NCBI GenBank assembly: GCA_934526015.1
Contig: CAKSZY010000022.1
Location: 1 to 33,286, forward strand
Reading direction: 5' to 3'
DNA from: an uncultured Dokdonella sp.
GTDB lineage: Bacteria; Pseudomonadota; Gammaproteobacteria; Xanthomonadales; Rhodanobacteraceae
DNA: 33,286 bases
Shown: one piece after another, positions 17,247-26,384 of the stretch
How positions within the stretch are numbered: position 1 is the stretch's first letter
Layout of the letters: each line of letters starts with the position of its first letter
The notes under the pieces: generated by a model
The model's input: only the letters and a program-made list of their open reading frames with translations
What the model was told of the DNA's origin: nothing
The model's database searches: none
Position numbers and translations under genes: made by a program

Positions 17247-18602
17247 ATGCGCCTGGACGAACTCGCCGGATTGCGCGTGGCGGTCTGGGGACACGGCCGC
17301 GAGGGCCGCGCGGCATTGGCCACCCTGCGCCTGCGCGTGCCGTCCCTCGTGCCGACCCTGTTCTGCACGCCGGAGGAGGCGTCCCGGATCGAGTCGGGCA
17401 GCGACCTGCAGGTGGTCGCCCGGTCGCCGACCGCCGCCGACCTTTCGGCCTTCGATGTCGTCATCAAGTCGCCCGGCATCAGTGTCTACCGGCCCGAACT
17501 GATCGAGGCGCGCCGCAACGGCACCCGCTTCACCTCGGGCACGGCGTTGTGGTTCGCCGAGCATCCCGAAGCGCGCGTGATTGCGGTGACCGGCACCAAG
17601 GGCAAGAGCACGACCGCCGCGCTGATCGCGCACCTGCTGCGCGCCTGCGGGCGCAGGGTGGCCCTGGCCGGCAACATCGGCCTGCCGCTGCTGGAGTTGC
17701 TCGATCCGCCACGGGCGCCCGAGTGGTGGGTGGTGGAGTTGTCGAGCTTCCAGACCCGCGAAGCCGCGCACGTCGACATCGCCGTGGTCACCAGCCTCGC
17801 CGAGGAACATCTCGACTGGCACGGCGATCGCGACCGCTACGTCGAGGACAAGCTTGCCCTGGCCGCGGTGGCCGATCGCCTCGTGCTTGGCAGTGCCGAC
17901 ACCGAGTTGCTGCTCCGTACCGCAGGTCATCGCGCGCGTCGCCAGGTGACCGATGCGGGCGGCTGGCAGGTCGGTGCCGATGCGCTGCTGCGGGACTCGC
18001 TGCCGGTCTTCGAACTCGCGCGCCTGCCGCTGCCGGGACGGCACAACGCACGCAACGCCTGTACCGCCCTGACCGTGGTGGAACTTGCCGGCGAGGACGC
18101 CACCGCTGCGACGCCGGCGCTGGCCACGTTCCAGCCGCTGCCGCACCGCCTGCAGCGGCTCGGCGAGCGCGACGGCATCGTCTGGATCGACGACAGCATC
18201 GCCACCACCCCGGCGGCAACCCTCGAGGCCCTGCGCAGCCTGGCGGGTGAGGACGTCCTCCTGCTGGTCGGCGGGCATGACCGCGGCCTCGACTGGTCCG
18301 CCTTCGCCATGGCCGTACGCGGCCATTTGCCGCGCGCCATCATCGCCAGTGGCGCCAACGGGTTCCGCATCGCCGGCGAGTTGCGCAGCGCCGGCGTGCC
18401 GGGGGTTTTCGAGGACGGCGGATTGGCCGCGGCGATCGCCCGCGCGCGCGGTCTGGCCCGGTCCGGGTCGACGATCCTGCTCTCGCCTGGCGCGCCGAGC
18501 TTCGACCAGTTCCGCGACTACGCCGCACGCGGGGCCGCTTTTGCCGCCGCCGCGGGCTTCGATCCGGCCCTCGGCCGCATTGCCGGCCTCGGAATCGCCT
18601 GA
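17247..18602 (+). CDS. murD2: UDP-N-acetylmuramoyl-L-alanine--L-glutamate ligase
   Basis: This Mur ligase of 451 residues has the ATP P-loop GTKGKST at 116-122. The central-domain EEHLDWHG (carrying the Mur-ligase metal/carbamoyl-lysine region), LPHRLQ and IDDSIATTPAATLEAL follow, and the C-terminal domain ends with LLSPGAPSFDQF. It is MurD-like, but its position directly behind murL identifies it as MurD2, which adds L-Glu rather than D-Glu to UDP-MurNAc-L-Ala. The substrate call therefore depends on context as well as sequence. The ATG at 17247 lies two bases after the murL stop. No intrinsic terminator was seen before the TonB receptor promoter. Whether the genome also has an orthodox murD/murI pair is not visible here. 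Confidence 0.9.
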   Translation: MRLDELAGLRVAVWGHGREGRAALATLRLRVPSLVPTLFCTPEEASRIESGSDLQVVARSPTAADLSAFDVVIKSPGISVYRPELIEARRNGTRFTSGTALWFAEHPEARVIAVTGTKGKSTTAALIAHLLRACGRRVALAGNIGLPLLELLDPPRAPEWWVVELSSFQTREAAHVDIAVVTSLAEEHLDWHGDRDRYVEDKLALAAVADRLVLGSADTELLLRTAGHRARRQVTDAGGWQVGADALLRDSLPVFELARLPLPGRHNARNACTALTVVELAGEDATAATPALATFQPLPHRLQRLGERDGIVWIDDSIATTPAATLEALRSLAGEDVLLLVGGHDRGLDWSAFAMAVRGHLPRAIIASGANGFRIAGELRSAGVPGVFEDGGLAAAIARARGLARSGSTILLSPGAPSFDQFRDYAARGAAFAAAAGFDPALGRIAGLGIA

Positions 18603-18722
18603 GCCCGCAAAGCCCGGCCCGTCGCGCCGGCAGCCCTGTCTACGTCTTGCCTCGTAGGCCGGCCGGTTCGATACTCCGGTGGCTGCGCCGGCCGGTAACG
18701 CGAAGCTGAACGAGAAGGCCGG

Positions 18723-18749
18723 GTTAACCGTCCCTCACGTGAAGTTAAC
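18723..18749. promoter_or_regulatory. Two GTTAAC palindromes 21 bp apart upstream of the TonB receptor promoter
   Basis: GTTAAC occurs at 18723-18728 and 18744-18749, exactly 21 bp apart, which is two helical turns. A TCACGTGA palindrome (18735-18742) lies between them. The downstream copy ends seven bases before the candidate -35 element. Such spacing suits two protein dimers on one face of the DNA; the factor is unknown. Confidence 0.35.
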
Positions 18750-18755
18750 GCATTG

Positions 18756-18784
18756 TTCACAGGGGCGGGATTTGTTGGTACGAT
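18756..18784 (+). promoter_or_regulatory. Candidate sigma-70 promoter of the TonB-dependent receptor
   Basis: TTCACA (-35, five of six consensus bases) and TACGAT (-10, four of six) are separated by 17 bases. The predicted start near 18791 leaves a leader of roughly 120 bases before the ATG at 18911. The 308-base gap between murD2 and the receptor otherwise holds only this region, the GTTAAC sites and a GGGAG ribosome-binding site at 18897-18901. Confidence 0.5.
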
Positions 18785-18910
18785 CCGGGCACCTCTGCTT
18801 TTTTGGGTTGACTGTTCGAGTGTGGTTGCTTCGGGTAGCGGCAATGACATGTCGAGGTAGCGAAACTGTCAGGGCGCTGTGACACAACATAAACGTGGGA
18901 GACTCTTCAC

Positions 18911-21784
18911 ATGAGTTTGATCAGTAACGACCTTACCAAGGCAGTGCGTTTCGCGTTGTACGCGGGAGCCGCCGTGGCCGTGGGCCTTCCCGCTGCACCG
19001 GTCTTCGCCCAGAGCGATGACGATTCCAGCGAGAAGCTCGAGACCATCGTGGTGACCGGTTCGCGCATCCGCCGCGCCGACATCGAGACCGCTCAGCCGG
19101 TTCTCGTCATCGACCGCACCCAGATCGAAAACCAGGGCTTCACCTCGGTTGCCGACATCCTGCAGAACCTGCCGTCGGCCGGCTCGCCCGCCATCAGCCG
19201 CTCGCAGGTCCTCGCTTCCGGCGAGAACGTCGGTGGCTACTACATCGACATCCGCAACCTCGGCACGAACCGCACGCTCGTCCTCATCGACGGCAAGCGC
19301 CTCGGTGTGACCACCGACGGCCTGCAGGATCTCGGCCAGATCCCGACCTCCGCCATCGAACGCATCGAAGTCCTGACCGACGGTGCCTCGTCGGTGTACG
19401 GCTCCGACGCCATCGCCGCGGTCGTCAACGTCATCACCCGCAGCCGCTTCGAAGGTGCCGAGGCCAGCTTCTACGTCGGCCAGTACGACCAGGACGACGG
19501 TGACCGCCAGGTCTACGACTTCACCATCGGCAGCACGAGCGAGCGTGGCTCGGTGACGATGAGCGTGCAGTACTCGAAGGAAGATCCGGTCTGGGCGCGC
19601 AATCGCGATTTCAGCGCCTTCGGCAACGCCGGTCCGGAGTTCCCGGGTTCGGGCTGGAGCCCGGTCAGCATGAACGGTTCGTGGTTCGGTCCCTGCGGCG
19701 CGAACGGTGCGAGCACCTGGTGTACGCTGATCCGTGGCCAGAACCCGCTGCTGGTCTCGAGCTATCGCCCGCACGTGGCGGCCGACAACGCCAACAGCAA
19801 CCTGCAGATGATGAACCAGACCGGCGTCGAGCGCCGCTCGGTGTTCGTCTCCGGCCAGTACGACGTGTTCGACAACGTCAAGTTCCGCGCCGACGTGCTC
19901 TACAACGAGCGCTCGACCCTGCAGCAGGTCGCCGGTTATCCGTACCAGTCGCTCGTCTTCGGCACGCCGATGTCGGCCGACAGCGTGTTCAACCCGACCG
20001 ACGGCGCCATCCAGTTCCGTCGTCGTCTGTGGGAAGTGCCGCGCACCACCCGCAGCACCCTCGACACCTATCGCGTCACCGCCGGTTTCGAAGGTTACTT
20101 CGAGCTCGGCGAGCGTGAGTGGACCTGGGACGTCGGCGCGTCGGTGAACCGCAACGACATCACCAAGTTCGGCTTCGGCGATGCCAGCGTCTCGGCGATG
20201 GCCCTTGCCCTTGGCCCGTCGTTCATCAACTCGCTCGGCCAGGCCCAGTGCGGCACCGCCGCCAACCCGCTGCCGCTCGGCTCGAACCCGGCCAGCGGCG
20301 AGTGCGTGCCGTGGAACCCGCTGCTGCCGTTCGGCGAGCCGGGCCTCGGCTCGCTGTCCGATCCGCTCCTGCAGTCGTTCCTGTTCCCGGAGACGCATGA
20401 CACCGGACAGACGAACTCGACGATCTACTCGGCCAACCTTGCCGGTTCGCTGTTCTCGCTGCCGGCCGGCGACGTCGGTATCGCCGTCGGTATCGAGCAC
20501 CGCCGCGAGGAAGGCACCTTCGTGCCGGATCCGCTCGCCGTCAACGGCGACTACACCGGCCTGCCGGCGACCCCGACGAACGGCCGCTACGATCTCGACG
20601 AAGCCTATGTCGAAATCGAGGTTCCGCTGCTGAAGGAAGTGCCGTTCGCGCACGAACTCAGCATCAACGTGGCCAGCCGCTACTCGGACTTCAGCAACTT
20701 CGGTGACACGACGAACAACAAGTTCGGCCTGAAGTGGCGTCCGATCGAGGACCTGCTGATCCGCGGCACCTACGCCGACGGCTTCCGCGCCCCGACGATC
20801 GGTGACCTCTATGCCGGCGTCAACGGCACGTTCGCCTTCTACGTCGATCCTTGCGGTTCGACCGGTCCGGGCAACGTCGCCGGTACGGCTCCCTGTACCG
20901 CGGCCGGTGTTCCGGGCAACTATGTGCAGCTCGGCCAGGGTCTCGTCCCGTGTACGGCGTTCCCGTGCCAGACCCCGTTCCAGTTCATTTCGGCGAGCTC
21001 GAACCCGGATCTGACCCCGGAAATGGCGACCACCAAGACCCTCGGCTTCGTCTACAGCCCGAGCTACCTCGAAGGCTTCGACATCGCCCTCGACTGGTGG
21101 AAGGTCCGCATCGAGAACCTCATCGCGGGCGACACCTTCCAGAACGTGCTGGACGACTGCTACAAGCTGAACATCGTCTCGCGCTGCTCCACCATCGAGC
21201 GTGATCCGGTCCTGCACGTCATCACCATGATGCGTTCGGGCCTGACCAACAAGGGCTGGTTCGAGACCGAAGGTTACGACCTCAGCGTCAACTACCGTCT
21301 GCCGGAGTTCTCGTTCGGCCGCTTCCAGCTGAGCTGGAACACGACCTACACGAGCAAGTACGAAGACAAGGCCGACAACGCCGACGACACTCCGGTGGTC
21401 GGTTCCGTCGGTGCCGCCGGTGTGTTCCGCACGCGCTCGAACCTGAGCCTCGACTGGTCGCTCGGCGCGTTCGGTGCGACCTGGACGACGCGTTACTACT
21501 CGGGCATGTACGAGTCGTGCGTGCGCGCGACGCATTGCGACGATCCGGACCACGTTGCCGTCGACGGCAGCCCGGATCCGCTGCGTCACGTCGGTTCGAA
21601 CTCGTTCCACGACCTCCAGCTCCGCTGGCGCGCTCCGTGGGACGGCACGTTCGCGGTTGGTGCGAACAACATCGGCGAGCACTACGGTCCGATCATGTTC
21701 ACCAACCCGTCGAGCCAGTACCCGTACTACGGTGGCTTCGAGATCGGTCGTTTCTACTACGCGAAGTACACGCAGCGCTTCTGA
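18911..21784 (+). CDS. TonB-dependent outer-membrane receptor
   Basis: The 957-residue protein has a signal peptide ending about VFA-Q (residue 33/34). A TonB-box-like ETIVVTG follows at once, then a plug domain (about 60-185; RNLGTNRTLVLIDGKRLG and VLTDGASSVYGSDAIAAVVN are classic plug motifs) and a long 22-strand-type barrel. It ends in an aromatic strand with terminal Phe (YAKYTQRF), as outer-membrane assembly requires. Several cysteine pairs fall in predicted surface loops (for example around the PCGANGASTWC and VPCTAFPC stretches), suggesting disulfide-stabilised loops. It would import an unknown large nutrient by TonB energy. No substrate genes such as glycosidases or siderophore genes flank it. 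GGGAG lies nine bases before the ATG, and an intrinsic terminator follows. Confidence 0.95.
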   Translation: MSLISNDLTKAVRFALYAGAAVAVGLPAAPVFAQSDDDSSEKLETIVVTGSRIRRADIETAQPVLVIDRTQIENQGFTSVADILQNLPSAGSPAISRSQVLASGENVGGYYIDIRNLGTNRTLVLIDGKRLGVTTDGLQDLGQIPTSAIERIEVLTDGASSVYGSDAIAAVVNVITRSRFEGAEASFYVGQYDQDDGDRQVYDFTIGSTSERGSVTMSVQYSKEDPVWARNRDFSAFGNAGPEFPGSGWSPVSMNGSWFGPCGANGASTWCTLIRGQNPLLVSSYRPHVAADNANSNLQMMNQTGVERRSVFVSGQYDVFDNVKFRADVLYNERSTLQQVAGYPYQSLVFGTPMSADSVFNPTDGAIQFRRRLWEVPRTTRSTLDTYRVTAGFEGYFELGEREWTWDVGASVNRNDITKFGFGDASVSAMALALGPSFINSLGQAQCGTAANPLPLGSNPASGECVPWNPLLPFGEPGLGSLSDPLLQSFLFPETHDTGQTNSTIYSANLAGSLFSLPAGDVGIAVGIEHRREEGTFVPDPLAVNGDYTGLPATPTNGRYDLDEAYVEIEVPLLKEVPFAHELSINVASRYSDFSNFGDTTNNKFGLKWRPIEDLLIRGTYADGFRAPTIGDLYAGVNGTFAFYVDPCGSTGPGNVAGTAPCTAAGVPGNYVQLGQGLVPCTAFPCQTPFQFISASSNPDLTPEMATTKTLGFVYSPSYLEGFDIALDWWKVRIENLIAGDTFQNVLDDCYKLNIVSRCSTIERDPVLHVITMMRSGLTNKGWFETEGYDLSVNYRLPEFSFGRFQLSWNTTYTSKYEDKADNADDTPVVGSVGAAGVFRTRSNLSLDWSLGAFGATWTTRYYSGMYESCVRATHCDDPDHVAVDGSPDPLRHVGSNSFHDLQLRWRAPWDGTFAVGANNIGEHYGPIMFTNPSSQYPYYGGFEIGRFYYAKYTQRF

Positions 21785-21843
21785 TCCGGGAATCCTGCCG
21801 CTCCTGTCCCTCGAGGACGGGGCGGCACCTGGAAACGAACTTC

Positions 21844-21873
21844 GGAGGCCCCTCACGGGGCCTCCTTTTTTTT
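21844..21873 (+). terminator. Rho-independent terminator of the TonB-dependent receptor gene
   Basis: GGAGGCCCC (21844-21852) and GGGGCCTCC (21857-21865) make a perfect 9-bp GC-rich stem with a TCAC tetraloop, followed by eight T. It lies about 60 bases after the receptor stop codon. Confidence 0.95.
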
Positions 21874-21906
21874 CGCGTTTCCCGCCAGGCTTTGCGGGGG
21901 CGCCGG

Positions 21907-22126
21907 ATCGTGCGGGCTCTTGCAGAGCCGCGATTGCCCGGCCGAGGCGTGGATCGAAGCCGCCCGAGCAGTGCAGCACGCTCTACGGAAGCATCCGTGC
22001 AGGCTTTGGTAGAGCCGAGATGCCCGGTTGAAACGTTGACCGCAGCCGCAAGAGCAGCGGAGCCCCGCGCTACGGAAGCATCGAAGCGTGCAGGCTTTGG
22101 TGGAACCGGGCTTGCCCGGCGGATGC
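21907..22126. repeat. Two and a half tandem copies of an 86-87 bp GTAG/REP-like repeat
   Basis: Units at 21907-21992 and 21993-22079 and a partial unit at 22080-22126 share three blocks: ATC-CGTGC-GGCT, a GTAGAGCCGAG-type palindrome core, and a CTACGGAAGC end. The cores differ but remain self-complementary, for example CCGGGC-TT-GCCCGG in the third copy (22106-22119). They resemble the GTAG-headed REP sequences described from Stenotrophomonas. The array fills the gap between the receptor terminator and the asparaginase stop. Confidence 0.75.
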
Positions 22127-22128
22127 GC

Positions 22129-22614
22129 TCACACCGGCTCGAAGCGGTTCGCGTCGCGGTTCTTGCGCACGGCCAGCGGATTCCAGATGCGTCCGTTCAT
22201 GGCGATGTAGACCCCGTCGGCCAGCGACTGCACGGCACCGACCGCGCAGCCGATGTTGAACACCGCATCGGAGCCCTGGAAACGGGCCGGATTGAGTGCC
22301 CCGGTCAGCACGATCACCTTGCCCTCGATCGCTTGCAGCACGTGTGCGGTCTCGACCATCGTGTCGGTGCCGTGGGTGACCAGCACGTGGCGATGCGGCT
22401 GGGCGGCGATCAGACGGCGCAGCAGGTCGCGGTCGGCGTCGTCCAAGTGCAGGCTGTCCTTGCGCATGGCCGGCAGCACGTCGAAGGAAAAGGCGACGCC
22501 GAGGGCATCGAGGATCTTGCCGATCTGCGGCTCGCCGATCTCGTAGGCCGACTTGTCGTCGAAATAGATCTTGTCGATCGTGCCGCCGGTGGTGACGATG
22601 CACAGGTGCTGCAT
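22129..22614 (-). CDS. Single-domain asparaginase-like protein
   Basis: The 161-residue product covers only the N-terminal domain of bacterial type asparaginases, which are normally about 330 residues. The catalytic elements are present: TTGGTID with Thr12, the THGTDTM motif with Thr83-Asp84, and Lys151 in VRKNRDANRF at the place of the catalytic lysine. The C-terminal dimerisation domain is missing, and no further coding frame for it is seen downstream, where REP-like repeats begin. Short proteins of this kind are known in proteobacteria, so this may be a natural single-domain form rather than a truncation. It may hydrolyse asparagine or a related amide; activity is not assured. It lies 32 bases downstream of the acyl-CoA dehydrogenase on the same strand. 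Confidence 0.85.
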   Translation of the reverse strand: MQHLCIVTTGGTIDKIYFDDKSAYEIGEPQIGKILDALGVAFSFDVLPAMRKDSLHLDDADRDLLRRLIAAQPHRHVLVTHGTDTMVETAHVLQAIEGKVIVLTGALNPARFQGSDAVFNIGCAVGAVQSLADGVYIAMNGRIWNPLAVRKNRDANRFEPV

Positions 22615-22646
22615 GGAATGGCCTCGACGGAAGTGTGGATCAGGGA

Positions 22647-24299
22647 TCAGGAAGTGATGAGCGCGCGGGCGTCGGCGTCGTCGCCTCTGTCCGCTGCCAG
22701 GCGTGACAAGCCCGAGCCGAGGAAGCGCGCCAGCGCGATGGCCGGACGGCGTTCCCCCGCCTGACCGGCCCGTGCCGCGTGGCGGGCGAGCAAGGCCGCG
22801 GCAAGCGTGCGTGCCAGGGTCAGCGCGAAGGCACGTGCATCGGCGGCCCGGCTCTCCGCATCGGCACGCGCGTGCAACCACGCCTCCAGTGCAGCGAGCG
22901 CGTCGCCGATCGCCTGCACGGCGCCCGCTTCGGCGCCGGCAACCATCGCCTCGACCTGGCGCCGCACCGGCGCAAGTCCGCTGCGGGCCAACGCGCGCAG
23001 CACGTCGAGGGCGAGCACGTTGGTCGTGCCTTCCCAGATCGGATAGACCTGGGCATCGCGCAGCAGCAGCGGCATGCCGGTGTCCTCGATGTAGCCGGCG
23101 CCGCCGAATGCCTCGCAGCATTCCGAGGCGATGCGCACGGCGAGCTTGCCGGTCCACAGCTTGGCCAGCGGGGTGAGCGCACGCAACAACTGCACCTCGT
23201 CGTCGGTGGCCCGGCCATGCTCGCTGCGACCGAGCAGGTGGGCGGCGTGGAAGACGAGATGGAAGGCAGCCTCGTGCGCAGCGGCAAGGTCGGCCAGGGT
23301 CGCCACATGCAGGGGATGCTCGAACAAGCAACGGCCGAAGGCTTCGCGCACCTGCGCATGGGCGACCGCGCGTTCGATGCAACGACGCATCGTGGCGAGC
23401 GCGCAGACCGCGTTCCACAGGCGGGTCACATTGAGCATCGGCGTGATCAAGCGCACGCCCTGGCCCGGTTCGCCGACGGCATCGGCGAGGCAGCCGTCGA
23501 GATGGATCTCGGCGGTCGGCAGCTCGCGCGTGCCGAGCTTGTCCTTGAGGCGGTCGATGCGGATGCCGTTCCAGCGACCCTCGCCATCGCGCGTCTCGAC
23601 GAGGAACAGGCCGAGCGCGTCACTGCCGCCGGATGCCGCATCGACCGGGCGCGCCAGCGCGAGCGCCATCTCGCCGATGACCGCCGAGGTGAACCACTTG
23701 CGGCCATGCAGGCGCCAGCGACCGTCGCCGGCCGGTTCGGCGCGGGTGGCGGTGCGCGACACGTCGGAACCGCCGGCGGTCTCGGTCATCCACTGGCCGG
23801 ACAGCCAGAGCGCATCGGCATCCCGCGAGGTCAATCGCGGCACCGCGCGCGCGATCAGGGCGCGGTCGCCGGCGGCCTTCAATGCCGTCGCCGCACCGTC
23901 GCTCATCGCCAACGGGCAGGTGAAGAACTCGCTGGCGACGTGGTGCAGGTACACGCGCGCGAACTGGTCGCAGCGGGCGAACTCGCCGAACGTCGGCTCA
24001 TGCCCGGCGGCGACCAGCCCGTAGCGCGCAGCCAGCGCGCGCCCGCGCTGCCAGACCGGCGTCGAGCCGATGCGATCGACACGCGCACCCCAGGCATCCC
24101 ACTGCACGAGCTGCGGATCGACTTCACCGCGTTCGCGCGCCTCGACCCAGGCCGTCGCCGCCTGCGCGCCAAGGGCATCGAGATCCGCCGTGATCGCCGC
24201 CAGCATGAGCGGCGGCAGACGGGCTCCGAGCCAGCCCTGAAGGACGCGATCATCACGGAAACTGTTGCCCGGCGCGGGCACGGACTGCACGAAATCCAT
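22647..24299 (-). CDS. Acyl-CoA dehydrogenase family protein, AidB/ACAD11-like
   Basis: This 550-residue flavoprotein is longer than ordinary acyl-CoA dehydrogenases (about 380) and follows the AidB/ACAD11-type plan. Visible motifs are [12 protein letters not shown] (FAD/substrate loop, about 195-206), [24 protein letters not shown], and the C-terminal [13 protein letters not shown] followed by [15 protein letters not shown] (FAD-binding tail, about 430-465). An extra alanine-rich helical region fills residues 470-550. It should bind FAD and oxidise an acyl-CoA or act in an AidB-like role; the substrate is unknown. The ATG at 24299 gives an N-terminus typical of the group. The asparaginase follows in the same direction. 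The giant inverted repeat begins about 80 bases upstream of its start. Confidence 0.9.
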   Translation of the reverse strand: MDFVQSVPAPGNSFRDDRVLQGWLGARLPPLMLAAITADLDALGAQAATAWVEARERGEVDPQLVQWDAWGARVDRIGSTPVWQRGRALAARYGLVAAGHEPTFGEFARCDQFARVYLHHVASEFFTCPLAMSDGAATALKAAGDRALIARAVPRLTSRDADALWLSGQWMTETAGGSDVSRTATRAEPAGDGRWRLHGRKWFTSAVIGEMALALARPVDAASGGSDALGLFLVETRDGEGRWNGIRIDRLKDKLGTRELPTAEIHLDGCLADAVGEPGQGVRLITPMLNVTRLWNAVCALATMRRCIERAVAHAQVREAFGRCLFEHPLHVATLADLAAAHEAAFHLVFHAAHLLGRSEHGRATDDEVQLLRALTPLAKLWTGKLAVRIASECCEAFGGAGYIEDTGMPLLLRDAQVYPIWEGTTNVLALDVLRALARSGLAPVRRQVEAMVAGAEAGAVQAIGDALAALEAWLHARADAESRAADARAFALTLARTLAAALLARHAARAGQAGERRPAIALARFLGSGLSRLAADRGDDADARALITS

Positions 24300-24776
24300 G
24301 CGGCGATTATAGACCCGGGCCGGCAATGCTCGAGGGTGAAGGCAAACGCCAGGGACGCGAGCCTGACGCCGTTTCGCCGTTTCACTTCTCTCTCTTGGAT
24401 GTCGTGAACCATGGGTTCCGCTCGCCTCGGCGGTGCCCGACATCGTCATTCTGGCTTGGGCAGGCATCCAGCTCCTGGCTTTGGTTCTTCGCTCTCTCTT
24501 GGGTGTGTTGAACCTCGGTTCCGCTCGCCTCGGCGGCGAGCGGGTTACTTTCCTTTGTCTCGTCAAAGGAAAGTAACCAAAGGAAAGACGACCCCGGCAT
24601 CCGCGCCGATCGGGCTGCGCCCGATCGGTACCCTGCGGTGCTCGCCGCCCAGCGGCCGGCGAACAACTCGGCCATCCATGGCCTCAGACAGTTCGCCTTT
24701 CCCCGCTGGCCGGCTCCGCTCCTCGGCGCTGCTGCAGGGGGGGTAGTTCAACAGCCAGGGCCAGAGCAACTGCAGC

Positions 24777-24833
<57 letters not shown>

Positions 24834-24853
24834 CAGAACAACAGCATGTGCGT

Positions 24854-24886
24854 TTGCTCTGCTCTTGCTCTGCTCTTGCTCTGCCC
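24854..24886. repeat. Three copies of an 11-bp tandem repeat
   Basis: TTGCTCTGCTC is repeated three times; the last copy has two C changes at its end. It lies just beyond the hexamer array, before the right arm of the inverted repeat. Confidence 0.9.
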
Positions 24887-25344
24887 TTGACGTCCCCCCC
24901 TCAGTCGCGCCGAGGAGCGCAGTCAGACACCGGGGAAAGGCGAACTGTTTGAGGCCATGGATGGCCGAGTTGTTCGCCGGCCGGTGGCTGGCGAGCACCG
25001 CAGGGGACCGGGCGGACGCAGTCCGACCGGCGCGACTGCCGGGGTCGTCTTTCCTTTGGTTACTTTCCTTTGACGAGACAAAGGAAAGTAACCCGCTCGC
25101 CGCCGAGGCGAGCGGAACCAAAGTTCAACACACCCAAGAGAAAGCGAAGAACCAAAGCCAGGAGCGGGTTGCCTGCATCCGCCGGGATGACGGCAACGAG
25201 AATCGCCGAGGCGAGCGGAACCCGTGGTTCACCACACCCAGAGAAAGCGAAGAGCCAAAGCCAGATACCGCTTGTCCGACTTTCGCCGAGATTACGGCAA
25301 CGAGAATCGCCAAACCGTGCATCAACCCGTCGCGAACCCGCCCA

Positions 25345-25701
25345 TCACCCCACCGAAGCCCCCCTCCCTCGTCGCCGCCCCGCCCGCGCAATCGCCCCCA
25401 GACTGAAGACCAACACCACACACAACACAACCTCGACCAGCGCCGGCAGCCGCGCCGCAGGATTCGCCCACGCCGCAACGACCCCATGGCTGAAATAGCC
25501 GAGGCTGACGATGCCGATCCACAGCAGCATGCGGCGTGGCCCGCGGCGCACGGCGAGCAGCGGCAGCAGCAGCGGCGGCAGGGTCAGGGCGAGGGCGAGT
25601 CCGGCTTGGCCATTCGCCGGTGGCGCCAGCCACAGGTACCAGAGCGGTTGCAGCAGGATCAGGCCCGCCCACGCGGCGAAGCCGACGGCAACGGTGTTCA
25701 T
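25345..25701 (-). CDS. DUF2069 family inner-membrane protein
   Basis: The 118-residue protein contains three to four hydrophobic segments (about 5-28, 33-52, 58-80, 85-106) and a basic C-terminus (ARAGRRRGRG), consistent with a small integral inner-membrane protein of the DUF2069 family. The GYFSHGVVAAWANP segment is the most family-like part. Its ATG overlaps the wrbA stop codon by four bases (ATGA), so it is co-translated with wrbA. The wrbA-DUF2069 pairing is common in this order as I recall. Function unknown. Confidence 0.85.
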   Translation of the reverse strand: MNTVAVGFAAWAGLILLQPLWYLWLAPPANGQAGLALALTLPPLLLPLLAVRRGPRRMLLWIGIVSLGYFSHGVVAAWANPAARLPALVEVVLCVVLVFSLGAIARAGRRRGRGASVG

Positions 25702-26303
25702 GCGTTGTCCGCGAGACGCGCGGCGACCTCTGCCACGCGTCGGCCGAGTGCGCGCGCCAGCGTGCGTTCGTCGTCGCTGATCGCGTTGCCGCCATCGCCG
25801 CCGCCGACGTGGCTTGCGCCGTAGGGCGAACCGCCGCTGAGCGTGCTCGTCAGCACCGGCTCGGTATACGGCAGGCCGACCAGCAGCATGCCGTGGTGCA
25901 GCAGCGGCAGCATCATCGACAGCAGGGTGCTTTCCTGGCCGCCGTGCATGGTGTTGGTCGCGGTGAACACGGCGGCCGGCTTGCCGGCCAGCGCGCCCGA
26001 GGCCCATTCGGTGCCGGTCGAGTCGAGAAAATGCTTGAGCGGTGCAGCCATGTTGCCGAAGCGGGTCGGACTGCCGAGCAGCAGCGCGCAGCATTCGCGC
26101 AAGTCGGCGGCATCGACGTAGGGCGCGCCGTCGTCGGGTACCGGCGGTTGCGCGGTCGCGGTCACCGCGGCCACCGGCGGCACGCTGCGCAGGCGCGCGC
26201 GCATGCCGTCGACTTCCTCGACGCCGCGGGCGACGAGACGCGCGAGCTGGGCGACCTTGCCGGTGCGGCTGTAATAGAGAACGAGCACGTCCTTCGTCGA
26301 CAT
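25698..26303 (-). CDS. wrbA: NAD(P)H:quinone oxidoreductase, WrbA type
   Basis: WrbA is an FMN-binding flavodoxin-fold enzyme that reduces quinones by two electrons, avoiding semiquinone radicals. The 201-residue product starts with VLVLYYSRTGKVAQLA (phosphate-binding loop, about 6-21). It carries GSPTRFGNMAAPLKHFLDSTG (first 20 residues from about 76) and TNTMHGGQESTLLSMMLPL, the hallmark WrbA segments around the flavin and quinone pocket. Length is normal and there is no signal peptide. It is the first gene of a minus-strand pair with the DUF2069 gene and is divergent from yihY, with 81 bases between the start codons. Confidence 0.95.
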   Translation of the reverse strand: MSTKDVLVLYYSRTGKVAQLARLVARGVEEVDGMRARLRSVPPVAAVTATAQPPVPDDGAPYVDAADLRECCALLLGSPTRFGNMAAPLKHFLDSTGTEWASGALAGKPAAVFTATNTMHGGQESTLLSMMLPLLHHGMLLVGLPYTEPVLTSTLSGGSPYGASHVGGGDGGNAISDDERTLARALGRRVAEVAARLADNA

Positions 26304-26384
26304 TGCGGAAACCTTGCGGATGGGGGCCGGCGGCCATGCCGGCGCGGGTTTGGCGGCGTCCGGCGGCTGCGATAACCTCGCCGC

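Noticed and set aside
18869..21979. Very long minus-strand open frame (over 1000 codons) opposite the TonB receptor
   Set aside because: It is a mirror of the receptor's codon pattern in GC-rich DNA. The product is Arg/Val/Asp-rich without domains, while the plus-strand product has a signal peptide, plug motifs and terminal Phe.
21907..22126. Small RNA gene or attachment site between the receptor and asparaginase
   Set aside because: The tandem GTAG/REP-like unit structure explains the sequence; there is no tRNA fragment or integrase nearby.
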